The notes under the pieces are model-generated. The model saw only the letters and a program-made list of their open reading frames with translations. It was not told where the DNA came from and ran no database searches. A stretch of DNA of 36,211 bases from Flavobacterium pectinovorum (GTDB lineage: Bacteria; Bacteroidota; Bacteroidia; Flavobacteriales; Flavobacteriaceae): NCBI RefSeq assembly GCF_006438875.1, contig NZ_RCZH01000030.1:1-36211 (forward strand), written 5' to 3'. Within the stretch, counting starts at the first letter, position 1; every line of letters begins with the position of its first letter. Position numbers and translations under genes: made by a program. This document shows positions 1 to 9,200 of the stretch, piece by piece.

Positions 1-1
1 T

Positions 2-1396
2 GGCACGGGCGCTGTTGGCGATCAGATCACTTATACTTTTACGGTTAGCAATACAGGTAATGTAAGCCTGAGCGGCGTGGTGGTAAACGATGCCCTTACA
101 GGCAGCGTGAACCTGGCGGTTACCCCAGCAGTTCTGGCCCCTGGTGACACGGGCACGGCTACGGCTGCTTATACTATTACACAATCAGACCTTAATACAG
201 GTAATGTGACCAATACGGCTACTGCCACAGGTACAGCTCCGGATGCGAGCACGGTGAGCGATACCTCAGGAACTGCTCAGGGCAATGATGACCCAACGGT
301 TATTATTCTTAATCAATTATCAGAATTTAAATTGAGTAAAGAAGGAGTTTATCAGGATACTAATAATGATGGTATTGTTAATATAGGAGATAAAATTTTA
401 TTCATTTTTGCAGTACAAAATACTGGTACCACTACAATAACAAATGTTATCGTTACTGACCCAATGGTTACGGTAACTGGGGGACCTTTGGCAAGTCTGG
501 CACCTGGAACTACTGATAATACTACATTCACGGCCCTTTATAGTTTGACCCAACAAGATTTAGATATAGGTGCTGTATATAATTTAGCCGCAGCCGATGC
601 TAAAACTATAAGCGGGAATGCTATTACAACTGATTCTAGGGATCCATCTCCGATAGATTCTAATGATTCCAATTATGATCCACTATGCCCTAACTGTACG
701 GTTGTTGTTTTAAAACAGAAATCAGCTATTGCAGTTATTAAGCACGCAGTGTTTAATGATAATAACGCTGATGCTATTGCTCAGGCAGGGGAAACCATAA
801 CCTATTCGTTTACGATCATAAATACTGGAGACGTAACCCTGACAGGCATCACTATTGCAGATCCGCTTCCAGGTATTGTAATGCAGGGAGGTCCAATAAC
901 TCTATTGGCTGCAGAAGAAGATACAACAACATTTACAGGAGTTTATACTATTAAGCAGTCAGATATTAATGCAGGAACTGTTGTAAATCAAGCGACAGTT
1001 TCGGGTAGGGACCCTTCAAACAGTGTTGTTTCGGATATGTCTGACAATACCGATAAGAATGGTAATAACCCGACTGCTATCTTGTTAAATGGCTGTACTA
1101 TAGAGGTCTTTAATGCACTCTCTGTTAATGGAGACGGTGAAAATGATACTTTTTATATAGGGGGTATAGAATGTTATCCTGATAATGAACTAGTAATTTA
1201 TAATCGTTGGGGAGTACAGGTTTATCATGCTAAAGGCTATGACAATAAGGAAAGAGTATTTAGAGGGTATTCTGATGGCCGAGCTACAATTGCAAGTGAG
1301 AATAAGCTGCCTTCGGGTACTTATTTCTACGTACTTGAATACATGAAAAATGATGGTTCTGTTCAAAAGAAAAGCGGATATATGAATCTTAATTAA
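2..1396 (+). CDS. Partial repetitive surface protein with T9SS type B (gliding-associated) C-terminal domain
   Basis: The reading frame is open from base 2, so this is the 3' end of a longer gene; the visible part is 464 residues. It contains at least three repeated Ig-like modules of the DUF11/DUF7507 kind, each of about 110-130 residues, with recurring features such as GDxIxYxFTVxNTG, LAPGxTxTxTA and YTITQSDLNxGxVxNxA. The last ~85 residues (from about IEVFNALSVNGDGENDTFYI, then YNRWGVQVY, then LPSGTYFYVLEY) match the gliding motility-associated C-terminal domain, which marks substrates of the type IX secretion system. The protein is therefore probably exported and displayed as an adhesin-like surface polymer. 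It is followed by a PorP/SprF-like gene and an OmpA gene, the usual companions of type B substrates. The 5' part (1-300) is visibly more GC-rich than the rest, as often seen in such repeats. Confidence 0.9.
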   Translation, partial: GTGAVGDQITYTFTVSNTGNVSLSGVVVNDALTGSVNLAVTPAVLAPGDTGTATAAYTITQSDLNTGNVTNTATATGTAPDASTVSDTSGTAQGNDDPTVIILNQLSEFKLSKEGVYQDTNNDGIVNIGDKILFIFAVQNTGTTTITNVIVTDPMVTVTGGPLASLAPGTTDNTTFTALYSLTQQDLDIGAVYNLAAADAKTISGNAITTDSRDPSPIDSNDSNYDPLCPNCTVVVLKQKSAIAVIKHAVFNDNNADAIAQAGETITYSFTIINTGDVTLTGITIADPLPGIVMQGGPITLLAAEEDTTTFTGVYTIKQSDINAGTVVNQATVSGRDPSNSVVSDMSDNTDKNGNNPTAILLNGCTIEVFNALSVNGDGENDTFYIGGIECYPDNELVIYNRWGVQVYHAKGYDNKERVFRGYSDGRATIASENKLPSGTYFYVLEYMKNDGSVQKKSGYMNLN

Positions 1397-1438
1397 TTCC
1401 TTAAAAATCAATTTCCGGATTATAAAAACATAAAGAAA

Positions 1439-2347
1439 ATGAAAAAAATAATAATAGTTATTTCATTGTTTATAACGTTAGGATCCAATGCTCAGCAGGA
1501 TCCACAATACACCCAGTATATGTATAACACTATTAACGTGAATCCTGCTTATGCAGGATCGAGAGGAGTGCTTAGTATTTTTGGACTTCATCGTACGCAG
1601 TGGGTAGGTCTAGAAGGTGCCCCTGTAACAAATACGTTATCGGTAAATTCTCCCATAGGTAAAAATGTAGGGTTAGGTGTTTCTTTTATAAACGACCGGA
1701 TAGGAGTTATGGATGAAAATAGTCTTTCTGTAGATTTCTCCTATACTATAAAAGCTTCTGATACACATAAGCTTGCATTTGGCCTTAAAGGCACAGCAGA
1801 TGTGTTAAATGTTGATTACACAAAACTCAATATATACAGCCCGACAGACCCTAGTTATCAAACCAATATCGAGAATCATTTTATGCCTAATTTCGGAGTG
1901 GGGATTTACTGGTACTCGGATACATCCTATATTGGCTTATCTGTACCCAATCTCTTGGAGTCGGATCATTATGATGATAATGTTGTAGCTGTTGCACAAG
2001 AAAAAATGCACTATTATTTGATAGGGGGATATGTCTTTGACTTAAGTTATAATTTAAAGTTTAAACCCGCTGCAATGGTTAAGGCTGCTTTCGGCGCACC
2101 CCTCCAGGTTGATTTATCTGCAAATTTTCTTTTTGCGGAAAAATTTACCACAGGTTTAGCCTACAGATGGGATGCTGCTGTAAGTGCCTTGGTAGGCTTT
2201 CAGATAACAAAAGGAATTTTTGCAGGATATGCATATGATATGGAGACAACTAAACTACAGAATTATAATTCTGGTTCGCATGAGATTTTTCTGCGTTTTG
2301 AATTGTTTAGTAAACAGAAGAACGTAATGGATCCAAGATTCTTTTAA
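1439..2347 (+). CDS. PorP/SprF family type IX secretion membrane protein
   Basis: 302 aa. The N-terminus MKKIIIVISLFITLGSNAQ is a clean signal peptide, followed by the family-typical QDPQYTQYMYN and NVNPAYAGSRG motifs. The remainder is a series of alternating amphipathic strands (for example LAFGLKGTADVLNVDY and PNFGVGIYWYS) expected of an outer-membrane beta barrel, and the length of about 300 residues is usual. In Flavobacterium johnsoniae SprF is required for secretion of its adjacent type B substrate SprB. By analogy this protein would work with the preceding repetitive protein. It starts 43 bp after that gene and ends 12 bp before the OmpA gene, so the three are probably cotranscribed. 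It is one of many PorP/SprF paralogues typical of the phylum, so no specific gene name is given. Confidence 0.92.
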   Translation: MKKIIIVISLFITLGSNAQQDPQYTQYMYNTINVNPAYAGSRGVLSIFGLHRTQWVGLEGAPVTNTLSVNSPIGKNVGLGVSFINDRIGVMDENSLSVDFSYTIKASDTHKLAFGLKGTADVLNVDYTKLNIYSPTDPSYQTNIENHFMPNFGVGIYWYSDTSYIGLSVPNLLESDHYDDNVVAVAQEKMHYYLIGGYVFDLSYNLKFKPAAMVKAAFGAPLQVDLSANFLFAEKFTTGLAYRWDAAVSALVGFQITKGIFAGYAYDMETTKLQNYNSGSHEIFLRFELFSKQKNVMDPRFF

Positions 2348-2358
2348 AACTGAAAATT

Positions 2359-4299
2359 ATGCGTAAAATATACTTCATAAAACTAACAATTGCCCTGTGG
2401 TCATTAACAATAAATGCACAGGAAGGCAAAATAGCATCAGCAGAAAAGTTATTTAACAAATATGCTTATATAGATGCAATAGAGACCTACCAAAGAGTGG
2501 CGGAAAAAGGATATAAGTCTGCTGATCTTTTTGAAAAACTTGGTGATGCCTATTACTTTAATGCGGATTTTTCAAATTCAGTAAAATGGTATACGGAATT
2601 ATTTTCGCTTAACGAGGCAGTGCCATCAGAATATTATTATCGCTATGCTCAGTCATTAAAAGCAGTTGGCAATTATAATAAGGCAGATTTAATGATGAAC
2701 AACTTTTTACAAAAAAGTGGCGAACAGGTAAGATCAAAACTCTATGCGGATAATAAAGATTATTTAGCCCAGATAAAGAAGAATTCAGGACGATACCAGA
2801 TCAGCTCCTCTTCAATAAATTCAAATTATTTGGATTATGGGGCTGCTTTTTATGGAGACAAGCTTGTATTTACCTCTACAAGAGATACAGGGGGAGTTTT
2901 TACAAAAAGAATTAACCCCTGGACCAACCAGTCTTTTACTACTCTATATGGGAGTACTATAAAAGGAGACTCGCTTTTGAAACCTGTAAAATTCTCAAAG
3001 AATATTAATAGTATTTATCACGAAGCTACTCCTGTTTTTACTAAAAATGGTCAAACAATGTATTTTACGCGTAATAATATAAATAATGGGAAGGTGAAGA
3101 AAGATAATTCCGGCAGGGTTCTATTTAAAATTTATCGGGCAGTTTTGGTAAAAGATCAGTGGGTTCAAATAACTGAGCTTCCCTTTAATAGTGACAATTA
3201 TTCGGTAGCACATCCGGCTTTAAGTCCCGATGAGAAGACTTTGTATTTTGCATCAGATATGCCAGGAACTATTGGCGGCTCTGATATTTATAAAATTGCA
3301 ATTAATGAAGATGGGACATTTGGCAAACCGGAGAATTTAGGTACAGGAATCAATACAGAAGCAAGAGAAACGTTTCCTTTTATATCTGCAAATAATGAAT
3401 TATTTTTTGCTTCAGATGGGCATCCTGGTCTGGGAGGACTTGATATTTTTGTGTCAGTTGCTGAAAAGGACAAAGATTTTAAAAATGCAATTAATGTTGG
3501 AGAACCCATAAACAGTTCATACGATGATTTCTCTTATATAATTGATGAGCAAACCAAGAAAGGTTATTTTTCATCAAACCGGACAGGAGGAAAGGGATAT
3601 GATGACATCTACAGCTTTACTGAACTTAAGAAGCTGGAGACAGATTGCAGACAGATGATCACAGGAGTAGTTACAGATGTGGATGATAAATCAATTATAT
3701 CGGGAGCGCTGGTTATTTTATCTGATGCTAAGTTTAACACAATGAAACAGATTACAACTGGACCTGATGGTAGCTATTCTTTTGAAGCAGACTGCGGAAC
3801 ACTTTATTATATCAAAGCTGAAAAAAAACAATATGCTACAAAGGAGCAGAGCGTTACAACTTTGCCTGAATCCGGTGAAACAAAATCACCTATAAGCCTT
3901 GGAAAAGCTACCAGACAGGTTACAATTGGCTCTGATTTAGCACATGTATTTGATATAGAGTTGATTTACTTTGATCTTGATAAGCATAATATAAGAAAAG
4001 ACGCAGCAATCGACTTGCAAAAGATTATTGAAGTTATGAATCAGTATCCAAAAATGAAGATCGATGTACGTTCCTATACAGACAGTCGTGCTTCTTACCA
4101 GTACAATCAAAAGCTCTCTGATCGAAGAGCAGAATCAACTATTAAATATATGATTAAAAATGGCATTGCGGTGGATCGGCTTGCTGGCAGAGGATATGGT
4201 GAAACGCAATTAATAAATAAATGCACAGACGGTATAAAATGTACTGAAAAAGAACATCAGCTCAATAGAAGAAGCGAATTTATAATTACAGAAATGTAG
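2359..4299 (+). CDS. OmpA family protein with TPR, PD40-like and carboxypeptidase-regulatory-like domains
   Basis: 646 aa. A signal peptide (about residues 1-20) precedes a TPR-like helical region (about 22-130), then beta-propeller-type PD40 repeats (about 150-420, with LVFTSTRD, LSPDEKTLYFASDMPG, FFASDGHPGLGGLDIF and GYFSSNRTGGKGYDDIY). A carboxypeptidase-regulatory-like beta sandwich follows (about 434-515, GVVTDVDDKSIISGALV). The C-terminal OmpA peptidoglycan-binding domain starts near 535 (IYFDLDKHNIRKDAA, SYTDSRA, LSDRRAEST, GRGYGETQL). This architecture matches the periplasmic cell-wall-anchoring partners of PorP/SprF proteins, such as PorE-like proteins. It is the last gene of the T9SS operon and the last backbone gene before the mobile element; a terminator follows at 4443. 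Confidence 0.92.
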   Translation: MRKIYFIKLTIALWSLTINAQEGKIASAEKLFNKYAYIDAIETYQRVAEKGYKSADLFEKLGDAYYFNADFSNSVKWYTELFSLNEAVPSEYYYRYAQSLKAVGNYNKADLMMNNFLQKSGEQVRSKLYADNKDYLAQIKKNSGRYQISSSSINSNYLDYGAAFYGDKLVFTSTRDTGGVFTKRINPWTNQSFTTLYGSTIKGDSLLKPVKFSKNINSIYHEATPVFTKNGQTMYFTRNNINNGKVKKDNSGRVLFKIYRAVLVKDQWVQITELPFNSDNYSVAHPALSPDEKTLYFASDMPGTIGGSDIYKIAINEDGTFGKPENLGTGINTEARETFPFISANNELFFASDGHPGLGGLDIFVSVAEKDKDFKNAINVGEPINSSYDDFSYIIDEQTKKGYFSSNRTGGKGYDDIYSFTELKKLETDCRQMITGVVTDVDDKSIISGALVILSDAKFNTMKQITTGPDGSYSFEADCGTLYYIKAEKKQYATKEQSVTTLPESGETKSPISLGKATRQVTIGSDLAHVFDIELIYFDLDKHNIRKDAAIDLQKIIEVMNQYPKMKIDVRSYTDSRASYQYNQKLSDRRAESTIKYMIKNGIAVDRLAGRGYGETQLINKCTDGIKCTEKEHQLNRRSEFIITEM

Positions 4300-4442
4300 T
4301 AGTTTTCAGTATAACGATTTCTCCACAGGAATTGATGTGTAATCCAGTCTGTTTTTAAATGTATAATTACGGTAGATATTGCTTCTGATTAAAAGATATA
4401 TATAAGTTTTCTACAGAAATGCTGAAATCTTTTTAATCATAA

Positions 4443-4476
4443 AAAAGCCTTATAAATCTTGATTTCTAAGGCTTTT
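4443..4476 (+). terminator. Probable bidirectional terminator hairpin
   Basis: AAAAGCCTTA and AAATC pair with GATTT and TAAGGCTTTT around a 2-nt loop, with one T/C mismatch. A-rich and T-rich flanks on both sides suit termination in both directions. It lies ~145 bp after the OmpA gene and immediately outside the tRNA 3' remnant, so it may originally have served a tRNA gene on the minus strand. Apart from this hairpin, I see nothing in 4300-4487. Confidence 0.6.
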
Positions 4477-4487
4477 AATCTTTCTAG

Positions 4488-4510
4488 TAGCGGGAACGGG
4501 ACTCGAACCC
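4488..4510 (-). repeat. tRNA 3'-end remnant, candidate attL core
   Basis: Read on the minus strand this is GGG, TTCGAGT, CCCGT, TCCCGCT and A: the T-loop, the 3' side of the T-stem, the acceptor 3' strand and the discriminator base of a tRNA. The rest of the tRNA is absent. The bases above 4510 (tcctgataaa...) neither complete the T-stem nor form other arms. An isolated tRNA 3' end of about 23 bp is the usual scar left by a tyrosine recombinase that integrates into a tRNA gene. No second copy is visible at the right end of the window, so the intact tRNA would have to lie beyond 36211. The tRNA identity cannot be determined. Confidence 0.6.
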
Positions 4511-4607
4511 TCCTGATAAAAAACTAAAAAAACATCGTATTCTAAAAGTTTCGAACCTAAACTCGTTAGACTTTGATTTTGCTGAATTTCTATTTTTAAA
4601 AAACTAC

Positions 4608-4630
4608 ATGCGCCACGATTCTGCCACAAA
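4608..4630 (+). repeat. Integrase-arm-like repeat (left)
   Basis: ATGCGCCACGA (4608-4618) and GCCACAAA (4623-4630) match, in the same order and orientation, ATGCGCCACGA (35884-35894) and GCCACAAA (35899-35906) upstream of the integrase gene. This is the pattern expected of recombinase arm-type binding sites at the two ends of an integrated element. Confidence 0.55.
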
Positions 4631-4739
4631 ACTAAATTCTCAATATTTTAGAAAATAAATTGCCGTATCGTTTTAAGTTTTATTGAAAGAAAGATATGAA
4701 CAGCAAACGCATTTCGTCTCAATTTTCCATTTTAAAAAA

Positions 4740-4755
4740 CAGGTAGTTATACCTG
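4740..4755. promoter_or_regulatory. Short perfect inverted repeat upstream of the Schlafen-like gene
   Basis: CAGGTA-GTTA-TACCTG, a 6-bp stem with a 4-nt loop, lies 131 bp before the next gene. It could be an operator or a weak RNA hairpin. There is no T-run, so it is unlikely to be a terminator. Nothing else is apparent between 4631 and 4886. Confidence 0.25.
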
Positions 4756-4886
4756 AATTTATATGCTTTATTGTTTTTAAATTTCCCTAAAAAAATCATT
4801 AAGAAAAGCAGTATGTAATTATTTATTCATAAAAAAAATGAAGGACTTATATAGCTTTTCCGAACTTTTAAAAAACTAAAGTAACA

Positions 4887-6191
4887 TTGAAAACATCTTT
4901 TGAAAACGAATTTGATTGGAGGAAATATTTTATAGTAAGTGAAAATGTAATCCGTCAAAAAGAAAGCTCTGAAATTGAGTTTAAAGAAACTTTCCATAGT
5001 CCTAAACATAAGGATAAAAAACTGCAGAAGTGGATTGCAAGTTTTGCAAATTCAAATGGCGGATTAATTATTTATGGTGTTAGGAATAATGGAGAATTAG
5101 CTGGGCTTAAAGACGATAGATTCAAGAATTTTGATACTAAAGATTTGTCCCAAGAACTTATCGAATATTTTGCGCCTGAAATTAAATTCGAAATATTTTC
5201 AAAAGAAGTCGAAGGATTTGAATTAGGTTTTCTTTACATATATAAGTCAGATGAAAGACCTGTTGTTGCAATAAAAACAGCAAATAATAATATTCAAGAA
5301 AGTGATATTTTTTATCGTTATCCAGGTCAAAGTAAGACAATTGCATACGGGGATTTAAGGAATTTAATAGAAGAGAAAAGTAAAGTTCTCAATGATAAAT
5401 GGATGAAATTAATTAATAACATTGCAACAATAGGAGTAGAAAATGTGGGATTACTAAATATTGAAAATGGGGAATTAATAGGTTCAAGCAGTAAATTGTT
5501 AATTCCTGAAGAGTTACTTGCTAAAATTAAATTCATAAATGAAGGACATTTTGTTGAAAATGATGGAGCTCCAGCCTTAAAATTAATTGGCGAAGTTCTT
5601 CCTTTGGATAGTACAAAAATTATTCAGTTGGTTGAAAAAAGATATCAAATTATTACACATTTTGAGCTATACCAATCATTTTTTAAACGTGATCTGGATA
5701 AAGAGTCCTCAAAAGATTTCTTCCGAAAAGTACTTTATGAAAATACTGTTTACTATCCTATATATTATTATTTATCGGTATGTGAATATACTGAAAACGA
5801 GTTGCAAAGTATCTTAAAAAAAGATAAAGGTCAAAAAGTTAGCGACCTGCAAAAAAGATTAAGAGATGAAAAATCAAATAGTAAAAAATTTATTTCTGGT
5901 AATATTCAAACTGAAACTAATGCTGCAAATCACATTTCTAAGTTTTTAATTAAATTAAAAGCAAGTGAAGAATTAAATATTAAAGATATTGACCCGTCAG
6001 ATTTACGATATTTAATTCAAGCTATTACTCATCTTGATAAGTCTACAATAGATATACAATATATTCTTCTTGTGTTAAAACAATTATATGATTATCACTT
6101 TACAAAATCTTCAACAACAAAATCATTTATTCGAAGAGCAATTTGTCATGTTGATTTAACAATATATGGTGAAAAATTTTATATAACTTAG
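4887..6191 (+). CDS. AlbA_2/Schlafen-domain protein, putative DNA- or RNA-binding protein
   Basis: 434 aa. Residues ~27-160 carry the AlbA_2 (Schlafen core) signature: ESSEIEFKETF, then KKLQKWIASFANSNGGLIIYG and GVRNNGELAGL, then IFYRYPGQSKTI. These domains occur in nucleic-acid-binding regulators and in several phage-defence proteins. The C-terminal ~270 residues are helical and lysine-rich, and I do not recognise them. The start is TTG at 4887: an in-frame stop lies at 4869 and no in-frame ATG precedes the conserved domain. It is the first cargo gene inside the element's left end, transcribed inward, and the large Avs-like gene converges on it 62 bp downstream. A defence role is inferred from the neighbourhood only. 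Confidence 0.8.
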   Translation: MKTSFENEFDWRKYFIVSENVIRQKESSEIEFKETFHSPKHKDKKLQKWIASFANSNGGLIIYGVRNNGELAGLKDDRFKNFDTKDLSQELIEYFAPEIKFEIFSKEVEGFELGFLYIYKSDERPVVAIKTANNNIQESDIFYRYPGQSKTIAYGDLRNLIEEKSKVLNDKWMKLINNIATIGVENVGLLNIENGELIGSSSKLLIPEELLAKIKFINEGHFVENDGAPALKLIGEVLPLDSTKIIQLVEKRYQIITHFELYQSFFKRDLDKESSKDFFRKVLYENTVYYPIYYYLSVCEYTENELQSILKKDKGQKVSDLQKRLRDEKSNSKKFISGNIQTETNAANHISKFLIKLKASEELNIKDIDPSDLRYLIQAITHLDKSTIDIQYILLVLKQLYDYHFTKSSTTKSFIRRAICHVDLTIYGEKFYIT

Positions 6192-6253
6192 TAAAAAAAC
6201 AATGGATTAATGTTTGAATACGGATATAGATAATTTTATCTTACGGGCGCTTT

Positions 6254-9200
6254 CTAAATTAATTCTTCCAGTACTTTTTCAGATGTTTTTCTGGAACTGT
6301 AGTCCCTGAGGAGTTTATCAAAGGACTGCAGCAACTGTTTTCTGAGCTTTTTGCTTTCTTTGCCGGACTCTTTTAAAGAATTAAAGGCGCCAATAATAAA
6401 TCGGGTGGTTTCATGATCCCTTTGATAACCCCTATCGCGATGCAGATTATGGTTATCCGATTCTACGGCCATATTAAAAAGATTGATGCAGAGAACAGGA
6501 TTGTGGCTACACTGCCAGGTCAGGTATCGGACAAGAGAACCTGAAAACTGAAATTTTGGTGATTTAATGTAGTGGGTCAAAAACTCAGAAATATCATCCA
6601 GTTTTAGTGTTTCAAATTCTGAATAGAAGATCTGCAGTTTTTCATCTGGATCCGCCTTATCCGCCTCTAAAATATGCAGCAGCACTTTATTTGACCTGTC
6701 AGGCGATTCTTCATTGAAGTAGAAATGCTCAAAGATTAAATTAAAAGATGAACTTCCTGCTGAAGAATTAACTGCAATTAAGTTAAACAGCAGTTCTTCC
6801 GCTCCTTCTTTTTGCAGAAGATAAGAAAGATGCAGGATGGAAAAAAGCCACCGCGAGTCTTCCTTGCCAAGTAAATTGCATGAAATAAGTCTGCGGTATA
6901 TTGGAACTAATTTTTTAAAATCATGATTACCCATATACTGCATCGACCAGATTGCGGAGGCCAGCACATAAACATTATCTTCCTTCTTTAGGTGGTCACT
7001 AAAGATATTGAAAGATCTTTCGCGGTTGATTTTGTTTAAGTATGCAAAATAGTGGACTATAGTTGCTTTCTGTTCATCAGGGCCGTTTTGAAGCATATCT
7101 TGAACCGCAGGGAAGATGAGATCTTCGTACTTATCAATCTGAAGAAAAATAAGATTTTTTGCCGCGCGCCCGTAAATTGTATTTATGCCTGCTGTTAATA
7201 GACCCCTGGTAGAAGTTTCGGCATATTTTGAATAGTCTATTTTTTTTCCTTCAACAGCCTTTCCGGTTAAAATTACATAATCCAATATTTCTGCATCTTC
7301 AATATTGGATTTTAAAAGGTAATAAGCAATATTCAAAAATGAATATTTATCCAGGAATTTTTCTCTGGACGGCATAATTTTTTTGAACAATTGATGGATT
7401 TTTTCGGCGTCAAATTTAGCTTCGCATAGACCTTCAAGTCCATATAGGGCATATTCCAGATTGATTTCACCATCCTGGATTACTTTTTCAATAATCTGCG
7501 CTTTTTCCTGGGTAGGGTACTTTTTTGCAAAATCTTTAAAAGCCCTGACGTGTTCGTAAAGTCCGCCTTTTCTTGAATCGCCTTGAAAAGGTTCTCTCTC
7601 GGAGTTATATTTTTTAAAGGATTTTATCCATTGTACAGCAGACATCCTCTCGTACGCGATATCTGTCAATGGCCTGTGCACGACACCTGCCAATAGATTA
7701 TGGGAACGATATGTTTCTTTGTAGGGTTTAAATTTCCGGTTTAATTCAAGTCTTAATATTCTAAGTTCTTTATTCTGGTCAATCATTTCATCCGGAAAAC
7801 GCTGCAGCAGCACATGCTTGGTATGGCCAATATTCAGATATTTAGTCCGGTCCCCGTAAACTGCTGCCTCTGCCGGGATTTTAAGACTCGTGATCATTGC
7901 TGTAATTTCCTTCAGCTGTATCTGGCTGAACAAAGGAAGACTTTTTTGCAATAAGTCACGATACTCGACACCCAGATCACTAGAGGTCATGAATCTTTTA
8001 ATATTGTAAAAATGCTTAAAAAGCTTAAAAATTTCGTCTAGATAGGTATTTTCAGAACCGCTCAGGGCATGTACCAAAAGTCGCAGCACAGCTTCAAATT
8101 CCGAATTTCGGTGCTCTTGGGCAAATCCTAAGAACATTGAATAATGCTTCTTTGCTGTTTGGCGTAGACAGCGTGCCAAAAGCCAGTAATAATATCCTTT
8201 GTCATGTAACTCATTATCACTTCTAAGGTTAACATCAGAATAAAAATAATCATCATATAATTCAGAATTAGAATGCTTATTTGCTTCTAATTCCCTAATA
8301 AGCATAGGAAGCAGTAAATCAACGATTTTTTCGGGAATATGTTTCGATAAAGTCTTGAATACTTTTTTTTCTTGATGATCGGTCTGCCTTGCTGTCTCCA
8401 TCCATTCTTTTCTAAGAAATCTTTCCTTAAGAATTTTTAGGCAGTATTTAGGATTAATTTCAGCGATTTTATCCATGGCAAGAAAATAGCCGAAGGGATC
8501 ATTATTGTAAAAATCAGTGCACTGCTCCAGAAGCTTAAAAGCATTATGGTCTTTCCAGTTTTTTAATCTGCTAAGGATAGTCTCTTTGATGTAAGCATTG
8601 TTTAGTTTCAAAATATATGCCCACGCATCAGCATTATTTTTTTCAAGATAGGACTGCAGAAAATCTGAAACATAATGCTGGTAGATTTTATTTCGTTCTT
8701 CATTGATCTGTGTGGAATCTGTCTGTCTCAGGGCATTTAAAAAACTGTTTATTATATTTTTTTCCAAAGCAAGTTCAAACCACTTTTCGGATCTGCTGTG
8801 TTCGAAGAATAGAAGCTCAAAATCGGTATTTTCGAGCATTATTTGTGATGCCAGTGTTTTTTCTTCAGTGTTGGCATCTTCCAGAAAAAGTAGTAGGGAG
8901 AAGCACAATTGCTTGATATGGAAAAAGATTTTTTTATCCCAAAAAATCTTTCGAAGTTCATCAATAAAGATATCAGGGGCATACTGCCTTAAGTAATTAA
9001 ATATCATTTTTACGGCGGATCTGATAAAAATTGACTGATCTTCTTTATGAATATATTTATAGAGGCTCAATGATTTTTCGACAAATCGTTTAGCGAAAAT
9101 AAAATCGTAAAAAGTCTGGTGGAAAAACTGTATCTGTGCATCCTCAATTTTGATTAACCGTTCGCTTTCAAGATAATTTAGTTGCTTTTTGTAGTCCTCA

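Noticed and set aside
4488..4560. A complete tRNA gene on the minus strand
   Set aside because: Only the T-loop, the T-stem 3' side and the acceptor 3' strand are present. No anticodon or D arm can be found in the next 70 bases.
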